This document shows, one piece after another, positions 1-7,265 of a stretch of 48,944 nucleotides of DNA. Where the stretch lies: positions 1 through 48,944 of the forward strand of contig JAMPIG010000017.1 in assembly GCA_023662875.1 (NCBI GenBank), written 5' to 3'. A model generated the notes under the pieces. The model was given only the letters and a program-made list of their open reading frames with translations. It was not told where the DNA came from and did not search any database. Made by a program: the position numbers and the translations under genes. This stretch comes from Roseburia sp. (GTDB taxonomy: Bacteria; Bacillota; Clostridia; Lachnospirales; Lachnospiraceae). Position 1 is the stretch's first letter, and every line of letters begins with the position of its first letter.

Positions 1-190
1 AAATCTCCCTACGGACTTTTTCAGGCGATTTCCTCAATATAAACCAGATATTCGGAAGCGAATGGAATGCCACATATCCGTTTACACTGTCCTCACCACA
101 CCATGTCATCACAGCCTTAGAAGCTTTATAAAATTCTTCTCTTTCACAATAATAATCAATAATTACATTTGTATCAACCAATACTACCAT
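1..190 (-). CDS. PIN-domain toxin, partial at window edge
   Basis: The minus strand reads an open frame from an ATG at 190 off the start of the window. It begins MVVLVDTNVIIDYY, the first beta strand and first catalytic aspartate of a PIN-domain (VapC-like) ribonuclease. About 63 residues are visible and the C-terminal acidic residues lie outside the window. The start codon lies inside the 3' end of the upstream 91-residue gene (17-base overlap), the usual arrangement of an antitoxin-toxin pair with coupled translation. PIN toxins cleave RNA using Mg2+ held by three or four acidic residues (family knowledge). Completeness cannot be judged from the window. Confidence 0.75.
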   Translation of the reverse strand, partial: MVVLVDTNVIIDYYCEREEFYKASKAVMTWCGEDSVNGYVAFHSLPNIWFILRKSPEKVRREI

Positions 191-449
191 ATTTTGCCTC
201 TCGCGCTTCTGCCAGCTCTCTGTCAGGGTCGAAATCCGCTGGAAAGGTAAATTCCGCCCTCAATTCTTCCATTCTCATAAGCGCTTTCTTCTTGTCTGAT
301 AATGGCTCTTGCAGATCCATTCTGCCGACATCAGGATTTCCTATCTTTACAGACCGAACATACGCCCTGATAATCTCCAATAGCGGTTCTCTATATGCTT
401 CGCCTATCCCAGACACAGATTGAAGCACCTGCGTTTCCCATGCAGACAT
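174..449 (-). CDS. Putative antitoxin partner of the PIN toxin
   Basis: A 91-residue acidic protein begins MSAWETQVLQ. The ATG at 449 is preferred over the GTG at 461 because an AGGTGG ribosome site lies about 9 bases before it. No DNA-binding fold is recognised with certainty. The assignment rests on the 17-base overlap with the PIN gene downstream, the small size and the charged C-terminal half (EELRAEFTFPADFDPDREL), which could wrap the toxin. A promoter of the type shared by several TA-like genes here lies just upstream (498-529). It could also be an unrelated small protein, but the overlap makes pairing likely. Confidence 0.55.
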   Translation of the reverse strand: MSAWETQVLQSVSGIGEAYREPLLEIIRAYVRSVKIGNPDVGRMDLQEPLSDKKKALMRMEELRAEFTFPADFDPDRELAEAREAKYGSIG

Positions 450-497
450 CTTCCATACCACCTTTCAAGATAATCCTTGCTTAGTGCTTACACAAAT

Positions 498-529
498 ATT
501 ATAGCAGAAAACCAAATGAAATACACTAT
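498..529 (-). promoter_or_regulatory. Promoter, GTGT-N19-TATAAT type
   Basis: On the minus strand TATAAT (498-503) is preceded by TGC, forming an extended -10. GTGT lies exactly 19 bases upstream of the -10, so GTGTAT with a 17-base spacer serves as the -35. The same geometry occurs at 976, 2006, 9321 and 13021. It would drive the antitoxin-PIN pair. Confidence 0.6.
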
Positions 530-539
530 TTTCTTTCCG

Positions 540-574
540 CAGACATCCAATTCTCTGCATGGTTTATAATACAC
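540..574 (-). pseudogene. 5' fragment of a second Sel1-type gene
   Basis: The minus strand reads VYYKPCRELDVC here, nearly the same as residues 5-15 (YYKPCRELDAC) of the Sel1 protein encoded at 999-1427. An ATG and AAGGAG-like context lie just upstream (near 596) but in another frame, and downstream the similarity stops. This is the remnant of a paralogue's start, probably left by recombination between Sel1 copies. It is not expected to give a product. Confidence 0.5.
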
Positions 575-633
575 TTTTCTCCAACTCCTTTTCCATCCGC
601 TCCCTGGCTCGGAACTGGAACAAAGGTTTGTAT

Positions 634-840
634 TTAATTTTCATTTGCCAACTCTAAAATATCTTCAATAGAGTAATCAGGCTGCTCATATTTTTCTTTT
701 GCGTAATCTCCCTGCCCGCCATTATCATATTCCTCAAGATATCTGGCCATTCCAACGGGCCCCAGAGCCTTTACCAATGCTTCTGTCCCTGATCGCCGCA
801 CCTCACTGGCCTTAACTATTTTCATTGTCTGACTCATCAT
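634..840 (-). CDS. Small antitoxin-like protein
   Basis: A 68-residue protein begins MMSQTMKIVKASEVRR and contains the stretch ALGPVGMARYLEEYDNGG. The ATG at 840 is chosen because GGAGG lies 9 bases upstream; the frame could extend six bases further to a TTG. The short KIVKASEVRR start resembles antitoxin N-termini that begin with a beta strand, and this type of protein is, as far as I recall, a neighbour of PIN genes in Clostridia. Its 5' end overlaps the collapsed PIN gene at 812-937 by 29 bases, so it may be an orphan antitoxin whose toxin has been lost. Confidence 0.6.
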   Translation of the reverse strand: MMSQTMKIVKASEVRRSGTEALVKALGPVGMARYLEEYDNGGQGDYAKEKYEQPDYSIEDILELANEN

Positions 841-937
841 AACCAAATACCTCCATTACAAATTCAATCGGATTTTTGATATTTGATCTATCGTCAAACA
901 AACGATTATAGCAACAATTATCCAGATACACCTTCAA
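812..937 (-). pseudogene. PIN toxin remnant with large internal deletion
   Basis: A TTG-started frame at 937 has a good AGGAGG site 7-8 bases upstream. It reads LKVYLDNCCYNRLFDD and then passes directly into a tail ending VFGYDESDNENS, 41 residues in all. The first 16 residues match the start of a PIN-domain toxin, including its first aspartate; the last ~20 look like a toxin C-terminus. A PIN domain needs about 130 residues, so roughly 90 appear to be missing while the reading frame is kept. It overlaps the next gene as an intact toxin gene would. The peptide cannot be catalytic. Confidence 0.6.
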
Positions 938-975
938 AAGATTTACCTCCTGCTTGCTTCCGTCTTCACATGATA

Positions 976-1008
976 ATTATAACAAATATTTTCTAAAGTT
1001 ACACCAAT
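976..1008 (-). promoter_or_regulatory. Promoter, GTGT-N19-TATAAT type
   Basis: Minus-strand TATAAT at 976-981 is preceded by TGT (extended -10), with GTGT exactly 19 bases further upstream. It lies inside the 3' end of the Sel1 gene and would drive the PIN remnant and the antitoxin-like gene. Confidence 0.55.
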
Positions 1009-1427
1009 AATTTTGTATCAACTTTAACGCTCTGCTCTTCAACGGCAACATTTAACTCCCTGCACTTCTCAAGGGCCAGATCATGCCCCTGCAAAGCAGC
1101 CTGTCTATACCAATACCTTGCTTTCTCCATATCTTGGGATACCCCTATGGCATCCTCATAAAACCAGGCCAGATTGCACTGCCCGTCTCTGTCCCCATGC
1201 TCCGCAGCCTTTTTCGTCCAATAGAGAGCCTGTTCTAAATCCTTCTTAACGCCCAGCCCTTCGTAGTAGAAATATCCCACCTGACATTCTGCCAGAGGAT
1301 AGCCCTGCTCCGCCAGCGCCAGATGTCCTTCAAAACATTTCTCATACTGCTGCGTGTTAAAATATTTTTCAATCAGCTCGTTGCAGGCGTCTAATTCCCT
1401 GCATGGTTTATAGTATGCTTCTGACAT
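999..1427 (-). CDS. Sel1-repeat protein
   Basis: This 142-residue protein carries tandem Sel1-like (TPR-related) helical repeats. One unit runs about residues 40-75 (AECQVGYFYYEGLGVKKDLEQALYW) and another about 76-112 (GQCNLAWFYEDAIGVSQDMEKARYW). There is no signal peptide or membrane segment, so it is likely cytoplasmic. Sel1 repeats mediate protein-protein contacts; no catalytic domain is present. A GGAGGG site lies about 9 bases before the ATG. Part of the start of a paralogue survives at 540-574. Short stand-alone Sel1 proteins are often multicopy in accessory regions, and the specific partner is unknown. Confidence 0.75.
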   Translation of the reverse strand: MSEAYYKPCRELDACNELIEKYFNTQQYEKCFEGHLALAEQGYPLAECQVGYFYYEGLGVKKDLEQALYWTKKAAEHGDRDGQCNLAWFYEDAIGVSQDMEKARYWYRQAALQGHDLALEKCRELNVAVEEQSVKVDTKLLV

Positions 1428-1495
1428 CTTATGGCTCCCTCCGCTAACTCTGAATCCGCCATCAAAGCACTCTGAAAATACTCATACCTGTCTCT

Positions 1496-1869
1496 TCAAG
1501 ATATCACTCCATCATAGACGTAAGTATCAAAGCTGGATTCACTCTGATTTGTAAACAAAGCCTTCAGCTGCATGGCTGTCTGATCGCAGTCGTCCGCCTC
1601 AAAGTAAATTGATTCTGCATATGATAGGGATTGCAATATAATTCCATGGATCCGATAACCATATCATTAACATAGACCATAACTTGATTTTGTTTGATTT
1701 CAAGCTGAACCCCTTCATTTCCGCCTCGCAACTGCTTCCCCCCAAAATACAGTTCTCCTGTTAAATTTCTAAGCCATTATAGAACTTTAATAATTGAATC
1801 CGTTTCTAATTTCATTACATTTCCAGGACATTTCCAAAAATTTGTTGCCATGATAACATAATTACTCAC
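1496..1869 (-). pseudogene. Broken hypothetical gene (frameshift and stop)
   Basis: A reading frame starts at a GTG whose last bases overlap the stop of the 29-residue frame upstream (GTGA). It runs about 30 codons to an in-frame TAA. It then continues in the same frame with clearly protein-like sequence (LTGELYFGGKQLRGG, VMVYVNDMVIGSMEL) until near 1620, where a frame change is needed to reach the ending AESIYFEADDCDQ to DGVIS. Repairing one stop and one frameshift would give about 124 residues. The family is not recognised; the size would fit a small immunity or accessory protein. The frame interpretation is mine. Confidence 0.45.
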
Positions 1870-1955
1870 AGTCTTTTTTGTAATATTTCCCTGTCATTAT
1901 CAGATATTTTCAAGGCTACCATCGCTTGTTCCGCACTCAATTTCATGCTTTCCAT
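1866..1955 (-). CDS. 29-residue ORF, possibly truncated
   Basis: It begins MESMKLSAEQAMVALK and ends QKRL, with an AGGCGG site 9 bases before the ATG. The sequence resembles the helical start of short hypothetical proteins common in Lachnospiraceae. Its stop overlaps a GTG start of the broken gene downstream (GTGA), so the two were probably translated together. It may be an intact leader-like gene or the stump of a longer one. Confidence 0.35.
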   Translation of the reverse strand: MESMKLSAEQAMVALKISDNDREILQKRL

Positions 1956-2005
1956 TAAATTTCACCGCCTTTTCAAACTGTAACGCCACACTGGATCACA
2001 CTATC

Positions 2006-2037
2006 ATTATAGCAAAAAATCCAGCCATTTACACTAT
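2006..2037 (-). promoter_or_regulatory. Promoter, GTGT-N19-TATAAT type
   Basis: Minus-strand TATAAT at 2006-2011 has TGC before it and GTGT exactly 19 bases upstream, within the string TAGTGTAAA. It is almost the same as the element at 13021-13052. It sits about 50 bases before the 29-residue frame at 1955. The rest of 2038-2204 shows nothing else I can support. Confidence 0.6.
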
Positions 2038-2204
2038 ATTTTACTGCTGAGTTTGTTTTTCTTTCCGCCAGATTGCAGCAGTTGATCAAACAGGAACAGA
2101 AATTCCGTTGAAAGGACAAATCTTTTATGATAAGATAAATTGAATATGTCATCGGCTTGTTACAAATTATCACTTACATCACAGGAGACGGCAGGGAGGA
2201 CGAA

Positions 2205-2981
2205 ATGACATTACAACTATTGGTGGCTGCCGTAAACAGGGAGCCCGAAGAGCTTGCGGAGGAGATGCGGATTGACAGCGACGCCGTCATTGTCAGTCAG
2301 GGGGCTCACTACGGATACGAGGAGCTGGCATGGCGGGGACATCGGCTCCGTTTTTTCTCTATGGCGGAGCGGGGAGTCGGTTTGAGCCGCAATTTCAGTC
2401 TGCAGCGCGCCGACGCGGATGTGGTTTTATTTGCCGATGAGGATATTATCTATGAGCCGGATTATGCAAAGACCGTCCTGAATGCCTTTGCAGCGCATCC
2501 CGAGGCGGATATGCTGCTTTTCAACGTGCAGGCTATGCCGGGGCGGGAAACCTACCATAACGACAGCTTCGGCCGGGTGCGGTGGTATAATTGCGGACGT
2601 TATCCGACATACAGCTTTGCCGCGCGCCTTACGCGGCTTCATGAAGAAAATATTACCTTTTCGCTGCTGTTTGGCGGCGGCGCAAAATACAGCAACGGGG
2701 AGGACAGCCTGTTCCTGCGGGACTGCCTGAAGGCCGGGCTGCGTGTTTATAAGATACCCGTATGCATCGGACATGAAAAGGTGCGGGAATCCACATGGTT
2801 TACCGGCTACCATGAAAAATTTTTTTATGACAGGGGAGTCTTATACCGATACCTGTACGGCGGCATGGCGCGTCTGATGGCCCTGCGTTTTTTGCTGGCG
2901 CACAGGAAAACAATCTGTTGTGAGATCCCATGGAAAAAGGCCTACCGGATCATGAAGCGCGGAATCAAACCGGCGGCATGA
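2205..2981 (+). CDS. Glycosyltransferase, family 2-like
   Basis: The protein has 258 residues if it starts at the ATG at 2205, which has GGGAGG 5 bases upstream and begins MTLQLLVAAVN. It shows the GT-A signature of a nucleotide-sugar transferase: a beta strand ending in ASDAV/DSDAVIV-type turns, the ADVVLFADEDIIYEPDY stretch with the metal-binding acidic motif, and a distal NGEDSLFL acceptor-side motif. The C-terminal 60 residues are basic and hydrophobic, suggesting contact with the membrane. Such enzymes add a sugar to capsule or lipid-linked glycan. It is followed 96 bases later by a second GT2, so the two probably act on the same glycan. The substrate cannot be read from sequence. Confidence 0.8.
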   Translation: MTLQLLVAAVNREPEELAEEMRIDSDAVIVSQGAHYGYEELAWRGHRLRFFSMAERGVGLSRNFSLQRADADVVLFADEDIIYEPDYAKTVLNAFAAHPEADMLLFNVQAMPGRETYHNDSFGRVRWYNCGRYPTYSFAARLTRLHEENITFSLLFGGGAKYSNGEDSLFLRDCLKAGLRVYKIPVCIGHEKVRESTWFTGYHEKFFYDRGVLYRYLYGGMARLMALRFLLAHRKTICCEIPWKKAYRIMKRGIKPAA

Positions 2982-3077
2982 CAAAATCAGGCTTTTCGCG
3001 ACCACCGACGGGAATCAGCCCTTGCGGCATTTGTCAGGCCGTGGAGCATGGCTTTATACTCACTGTGAAAAAAGAGG

Positions 3078-3983
3078 ATGGCAAATATGAGGACTCCTAT
3101 GTTCAGCATTATCGTGGTTTCCCTGAATCCGGGCCACAAGCTGGTGGATACTGTGAAAAGCATCGCGGAACAAAGCTATACGGATTATGAAGTGATCGTG
3201 AAGGACGGGGGCTCCAAAGACGGCTCTTTGGAGGCGCTTCGGAAATATTTGTCCGGACAGGGCAGCCCGGTGCGGGGAGCGGCTTCCGCTGAAGGAAAAG
3301 ATGACTCGGCACCGGAAAGGTTTCCTGCAGTGCGCATTTTGGAGCAGGCGGACGAAAGTATATACGATGGGATGAACCAGGCGGCTCAGGCGGCTTTGGG
3401 CGAATATCTGTATTTTTTAAACTGCGGAGATACGTTTGCTTCCGGGACGGCGCTGGAGCAGGCGGCCGGAGAGATCGACAGGCATTTGGAAGCGGGCGCT
3501 TCCGCGAGGAACATTTTTTACGGGAACATTTTTGACGCACTGCGGCGGCAGACTGTGTCCTCCAATCCTCATATAGACGCCTTTGCCTGCTATCGGAACG
3601 TTCCCTGTCATCAGGCCTGTATTTACCATTACAGCCTGTTTTCCAAACGGGGGTATGAGCCAAAGTACCGGGTGAGGGCGGATTATGAGCATTTTCTGTG
3701 GTGCTATTTTTCTGAAAACGTGAGGCCGCAGTATATTCCGGTAACGCTGGCCTCCTACGAGGGAGGCGGTTTTTCGGAAACGCCGGAGAACCGCAAATGC
3801 TCCGCACAGGAACACCGGGAGATCACCGCGCGGTATCTGACCCGTGGGCAGCTGCTGCGGTATCGCATGATTATGCTGCTGACGCTACAGCCGCTTCGGA
3901 CGAAGATGGCGGAAAGCCCGGTCTGGTCTGGCCTTTACAACGCATTCAGGGGATTGCTGTACCGAAAGCATACGAAGCAATAA
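3078..3983 (+). CDS. Family 2 glycosyltransferase
   Basis: A 301-residue GT2 (GT-A fold) protein. The N-terminus reads FSIIVVSLNPGHKL, the nucleotide-binding strand, followed by YEVIVKDGGSKDGS, the classic D-G-S-D/K-G turn, and later YLYFLNCGDTFA in place of the DxD motif. An RADYEHFLWCY stretch near residue 200 corresponds to the acceptor/ED region of colanic-acid WcaA/WcaE-like transferases. A low-complexity insert (about residues 56-76) separates two core strands. The ATG at 3078 follows AGAGG closely, and a second ATG lies three codons on. No membrane helices are evident. It probably works with the transferase immediately upstream. Confidence 0.85.
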   Translation: MANMRTPMFSIIVVSLNPGHKLVDTVKSIAEQSYTDYEVIVKDGGSKDGSLEALRKYLSGQGSPVRGAASAEGKDDSAPERFPAVRILEQADESIYDGMNQAAQAALGEYLYFLNCGDTFASGTALEQAAGEIDRHLEAGASARNIFYGNIFDALRRQTVSSNPHIDAFACYRNVPCHQACIYHYSLFSKRGYEPKYRVRADYEHFLWCYFSENVRPQYIPVTLASYEGGGFSETPENRKCSAQEHREITARYLTRGQLLRYRMIMLLTLQPLRTKMAESPVWSGLYNAFRGLLYRKHTKQ

Positions 3984-4238
3984 GAGAGCCTCCTGCACAG
4001 GTTCCATCGCCCGTTCATGTCATCATCCGCCTTATTCTGCTGCGGCAGCAAGACGGTTACAAAGCAGCGGTTTTCTTTCCTTTCAATCAATTTGCAAATT
4101 TGCAATGACCCTGATACTTCGACCGGCTGCCCTACCGCAACCTCCAGCGGTCTACAATATAAACTCATTAACGCAATTGATTTCCGCTTACATTGTAAAC
4201 GCGGAACGCATGGGCAATCCGGCATGGAAATCGGTATA

Positions 4239-4276
4239 CAATAGAATCAGAGATTCTATGATCAAAAGGCTATTGT
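4239..4276. repeat. Nested palindrome between convergent genes
   Basis: ATAGAATC, a 3-base loop and GATTCTAT form a perfect 8-bp stem (4241-4259). An outer ACAATAG/CTATTGT pair brackets it. The stem sequence ATAGAATC recurs in the palindromes before luxS (39970-40066). The element lies in the 292-base gap between the convergent glycosyltransferase and ABC ATPase genes and may act as a weak two-way terminator, though no U-tract follows. I see nothing else in 3984-4238. Confidence 0.4.
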
Positions 4277-5154
4277 CAAGAATCAATACGCTCGCAAATA
4301 TAAATATATGCATCCTCCAGCGTCGCCTCGCAGGGACTGCACTCTACCCCGGGCGGCGTCTCGCCGATCAATTTCATCTGCAATTCTTCCCCAGCATACT
4401 GCTTTGATAAAACGCGATAATTCTTTTCCAACTCCCTTGCCGCTTCTTCCTCCCGCACACTGCAGACCCAGACATGGCCTCTCACCTGCTCCAATAACCC
4501 CTTCACGCTTCCCGTATAAAGAAATTCCCCTTTCTTCATAACCGCGAGCTGATTACAGGCTGCCGCCAGATCCTCTACCACATGAGTTGAAAACAGCACG
4601 GTGCGGCCCTCTGAAAAATCAACCAACAGATTTCGGATGCGGATACGCTCTTCCGGGTCTAATCCGGTTGTGGGCTCATCGACTATTAAAACCTCCGGCT
4701 CATTCAGCAGCGCCTGGATGAGTCCGACCCTTCGTTTCATGCCGCCGGACAAATGCTTTATCTTCTTTCTGCGATGCTCTGACAGATTTGTCTTTTCCAG
4801 ATAGTAGGGAATGCGTTCCTTGTAGATCCGCTTAGGTGTCCCCGATAAATCCCCCAGATATTCCAGACATTCCTGTACGGTCAGGCTTGGGTACAAATCA
4901 ATTTCCTGTGGCAAATACCCTATTTTTCGCTGTATTTTTTCATGGTTTTCCTTGCAGTAGCGTATCCCGTCAAGAGTTACGGTTCCGCTGACAGGTGAAA
5001 CAAGAGTCGTCAGCACCCTCATCAGCGTCGTTTTTCCCGCCCCGTTTTCCCCTAACAGCCCAAAGACTCCCTTTGGAATCTCCAAACTCGCATGATTGAT
5101 TGCCGTCACTTTATTTTGAAATGTTACCGTTAAATCCTCTATTCTGATTCCCAT
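4276..5154 (-). CDS. ABC exporter ATP-binding protein
   Basis: This 292-residue ATPase of the ABC-2 exporter type has Walker A GENGAGKTT (about residues 34-42), the Q-loop GYLPQEIDLYP, the signature LSGGMKRR, Walker B VLIVDEPTTGLDP and the H-loop STHVVED. The last 70 residues form the variable accessory region common in bacteriocin-immunity and CcmA-like ATPases. It is the last gene of a minus-strand set with two membrane proteins (5225-5917, 5893-6957), which it should energise. A histidine kinase and response regulator lie upstream on the same strand, so the exporter is probably induced by a cell-envelope or peptide signal. The exported compound is unknown. Confidence 0.9.
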   Translation of the reverse strand: MGIRIEDLTVTFQNKVTAINHASLEIPKGVFGLLGENGAGKTTLMRVLTTLVSPVSGTVTLDGIRYCKENHEKIQRKIGYLPQEIDLYPSLTVQECLEYLGDLSGTPKRIYKERIPYYLEKTNLSEHRRKKIKHLSGGMKRRVGLIQALLNEPEVLIVDEPTTGLDPEERIRIRNLLVDFSEGRTVLFSTHVVEDLAAACNQLAVMKKGEFLYTGSVKGLLEQVRGHVWVCSVREEEAARELEKNYRVLSKQYAGEELQMKLIGETPPGVECSPCEATLEDAYIYICERIDS

Positions 5155-5155
5155 T

Positions 5156-5243
5156 GTTTCAGCCTCTCTTCCTGACTGTTTCAGCTTTCCTTCCAGATCG
5201 TTTCAACTCCTCTTCCTGATTATTTCAGCCCCTCTTCCTGATT
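5156..5243 (-). repeat. Four 22-bp tandem repeats rich in SD-like sequence
   Basis: Units at 5156, 5178, 5200 and 5222 each have 22 bp and start (plus strand) with NTTTCA. On the coding strand each unit carries AGGAAGAGG or a near variant, resembling a ribosome binding site. The array fills the gap between the stop of the membrane protein and the ATG of the ATPase, and its last unit overlaps the membrane protein's stop. The unit length is not a multiple of three. Confidence 0.8.
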
Positions 5244-5917
5244 GCTTCAGGCAATATTGCCAGCATGATCGCACTGATACAGATACAGACTATTTTCCCG
5301 CGTATCCAGCTGAAATCGCCGCTGCTTTCGATATCCCTGAAGGTATAAGAGAATAAGTTCCACGCTCCTAAATATCTGTCGCCGATACTGGAATTTGTGA
5401 TCACCCACAAGATCAGGCAGCCTCCAATCCCGAACCACATATTTCGGAGCAGACAGGAAAGCAGATTCGACAACAGCCCCCAAAACAAAAGCGTGACAGC
5501 AATGGAGGCAAGGTATATAAGGAACTGCCCCGTTTCATTTCCCGAACCCGACCGCATCCTGTCAACCGTTCTCGGATTTTGAAACAGAAAAAACAATCCG
5601 TATCCGACGACTGCAGCCGCCAGCAGAAATACTTCCTGTATCACAATTCTCCTGTAAATAGCTTGCATTTTCTTTTTCATAGGGTATAGCCGCCAGATTT
5701 CCAACCTTTTGCCGGTAATTTCCTTTGTATAGGTATCTGCGAGGACGCAGGCTGCAAGCAACGCCATCGGCGTCTCCAACGCAATCCCCACTTCAAAAGA
5801 ATAGGTTACTCCCCTGACAAGACTTAACATCACAATGAAAAAAACTGCACAGGAAACCTTGTAGACCGGAAGTGAGATTTTTGCTTCCTGCCTCAATATA
5901 CCCGCCTCCTTTTCCAT
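5225..5917 (-). CDS. Membrane protein of ABC-2 exporter
   Basis: A 230-residue integral membrane protein with about six hydrophobic segments, for example VSCAVFFIVMLSLV near residue 22, a pair around 95-150, and a final helix near 200-220. It has no enzymatic motif. It overlaps the preceding permease by 25 bases and precedes the ATPase, so it is most simply the second transmembrane subunit of the same exporter. Heterodimeric permeases of this size occur in lantibiotic immunity and similar ABC-2 systems. The start at 5917 is supported by the overlap. Confidence 0.75.
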   Translation of the reverse strand: MEKEAGILRQEAKISLPVYKVSCAVFFIVMLSLVRGVTYSFEVGIALETPMALLAACVLADTYTKEITGKRLEIWRLYPMKKKMQAIYRRIVIQEVFLLAAAVVGYGLFFLFQNPRTVDRMRSGSGNETGQFLIYLASIAVTLLFWGLLSNLLSCLLRNMWFGIGGCLILWVITNSSIGDRYLGAWNLFSYTFRDIESSGDFSWIRGKIVCICISAIMLAILPEAIRKRG

Positions 5918-6957
5918 ATCTGCATCGAGAGAAAAAGAATGCCCGCGGAGGCCAGAATTAAAAAGCTCTGGTTCAGCAATACCATCGGCGGTGGAGAAGT
6001 ATCGAAAAACGCTCCCGGAAACCGCACTATAATCGCTAACGGTCTGCCATAATATCCGTACACGCCGTTGGCGTCCCTGCTTCCCATATTCGAATATACG
6101 ATATACAGGAGCAAAAGCGGAACTGCGGGCAGCGGACTTTTAAATAGCAGCGAAACCAAGCTGTAGACGCTTACAATCATCAGCATATTCGGCAGAATAT
6201 AAAGACAGGTCGCCAGCAGGAAATCCGACAGCTTTACTTCAAATCCGCTGCTTTTGGTAAATACCGAGCATAACCCGAAAAATACCAGGTTTAAGACGGC
6301 AAGCGCCACCAGGCAGACCGCAAAGCCTCCCCCTGCTTTCCCCAATAAATAATTCCCCGCGCCGACAGGCTTTGTATGAAGGAGCTCATAGTTACTCTTC
6401 CTTGTATCCTGCGCGAACAAAGCGGCAAATAAAACCGTTGCCAGAAACCCCATAAACAGCCCGGCAAAATCCGCGAATTTTCTGGAAAAATAATACGAAA
6501 AGGTTCTGTTTTCCAGTTTTTCCGCAATATAAGCGTTGATTTCCTCCCGTGTTCCCTTATGATAGGCTGTATCCACATAAGCAATATAAGCGCCGTAATA
6601 CCGGTATTCTTCCAGATGTCTGCAGGCTTCCATGATATCCATTCCTTCCGTTTCACGGATAACAGCCTGCGCTTCCTCCCGCTTCATCCGCAATTCGGAA
6701 ACCAGGGTTTCCTGCACATACGCTTCCCAGGCTTCACGCCTTGCCGCCTCATCCGTCGGCACATATCCCTCAAAAACATCCCCCTCGCGGAAGGTTTCCG
6801 GATAATCATTCACAATCTCCTCCCCTTCGGCGAGATACCGAATCCTCAGGTAGGGACCGACACTTTGAAATACCATAAAAGCAACGGCCGCGATACCAAT
6901 CCAGAACAGAGGCTTTTTTATATAATTCCTTACCTCTCTTGTTAAAATGGGGCACAT
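5893..6957 (-). CDS. ABC-2 type permease subunit
   Basis: A 354-residue permease starts MCPILTREVRNYIKK at the ATG at 6957, with AAGGAGG 7 bases upstream. A longer upstream frame is excluded because it runs through a 19-bp tandem repeat. The first helix lies at about residues 17-35, followed by a large polar domain of about 120 residues and then a block of roughly five helices from residue 165. The FAQDTRKSNYELLHTKPVG segment is the cytoplasmic loop typical of ABC-2 permeases that contact the ATPase. It overlaps the next membrane protein. Function is inferred as export or self-protection against a peptide. Confidence 0.8.
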   Translation of the reverse strand: MCPILTREVRNYIKKPLFWIGIAAVAFMVFQSVGPYLRIRYLAEGEEIVNDYPETFREGDVFEGYVPTDEAARREAWEAYVQETLVSELRMKREEAQAVIRETEGMDIMEACRHLEEYRYYGAYIAYVDTAYHKGTREEINAYIAEKLENRTFSYYFSRKFADFAGLFMGFLATVLFAALFAQDTRKSNYELLHTKPVGAGNYLLGKAGGGFAVCLVALAVLNLVFFGLCSVFTKSSGFEVKLSDFLLATCLYILPNMLMIVSVYSLVSLLFKSPLPAVPLLLLYIVYSNMGSRDANGVYGYYGRPLAIIVRFPGAFFDTSPPPMVLLNQSFLILASAGILFLSMQIWKRRRVY

Positions 6958-6981
6958 CCTTACGCCTCCTTTTCGATTCCC

Positions 6982-7095
6982 GTTTACGGGAATCTGTCCC
7001 GCTTGCGGGAACCTGTGCCGCTTGCGGGAACCTGTGCCGCTTGCGGGAACCTGTGCCGCTTGCGGGAACCTGTGCCGCTTGCGGGAATCTGCTTC
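6982..7095. repeat. Six 19-bp tandem repeats
   Basis: Six units of 19 bp begin at 6982, 7001, 7020, 7039, 7058 and 7077. The four middle units are nearly identical (GCTTGCGGGAACCTGTGCC), and the outer ones are degenerate. The arms TCCCGC/GCGGGA can pair across a unit. The period rules out coding. The array lies in the 294-base gap between the kinase terminator and the permease ribosome site, that is, in the leader of the exporter mRNA. Confidence 0.9.
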
Positions 7096-7230
7096 GCATC
7101 TCCCTTCAGTACCCAGACATGTGAAACGAGGTTCCGATCTAAAGTCTGCGCCCATAAATCCCTTCGGACGCTTACAGCGGATGCCTTATGGTTCCATCCT
7201 AAAAGAAGAATCACAACAAAAAGACAACGG

Positions 7231-7265
7231 AAAGAAAAAACGTCGGATCGCTTACGCAATCCGAC
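7231..7265 (-). terminator. Rho-independent terminator after the kinase gene
   Basis: On the minus strand a 10-bp stem (GTCGGATTGC / GCGATCCGAC, one G-U pair) has a 4-base loop and is followed by GTTTTTTCTTT. The stem overlaps the kinase's stop codon. It would separate the two-component genes from the exporter genes, which then need their own promoter or read-through. Confidence 0.75.

Noticed and set aside
6982-7095. A CRISPR-like reading of the tandem arrays (also 21735-21833 and 37615-37802)
   Set aside because: The units are directly adjacent without unique spacers, and no cas genes are present.
6958-7155. N-terminal extension of the ABC-2 permease (residues rich in SRKRHRFPQAAQ)
   Set aside because: It is a translation of the 19-bp repeats; a strong ribosome site precedes the internal ATG at 6957.
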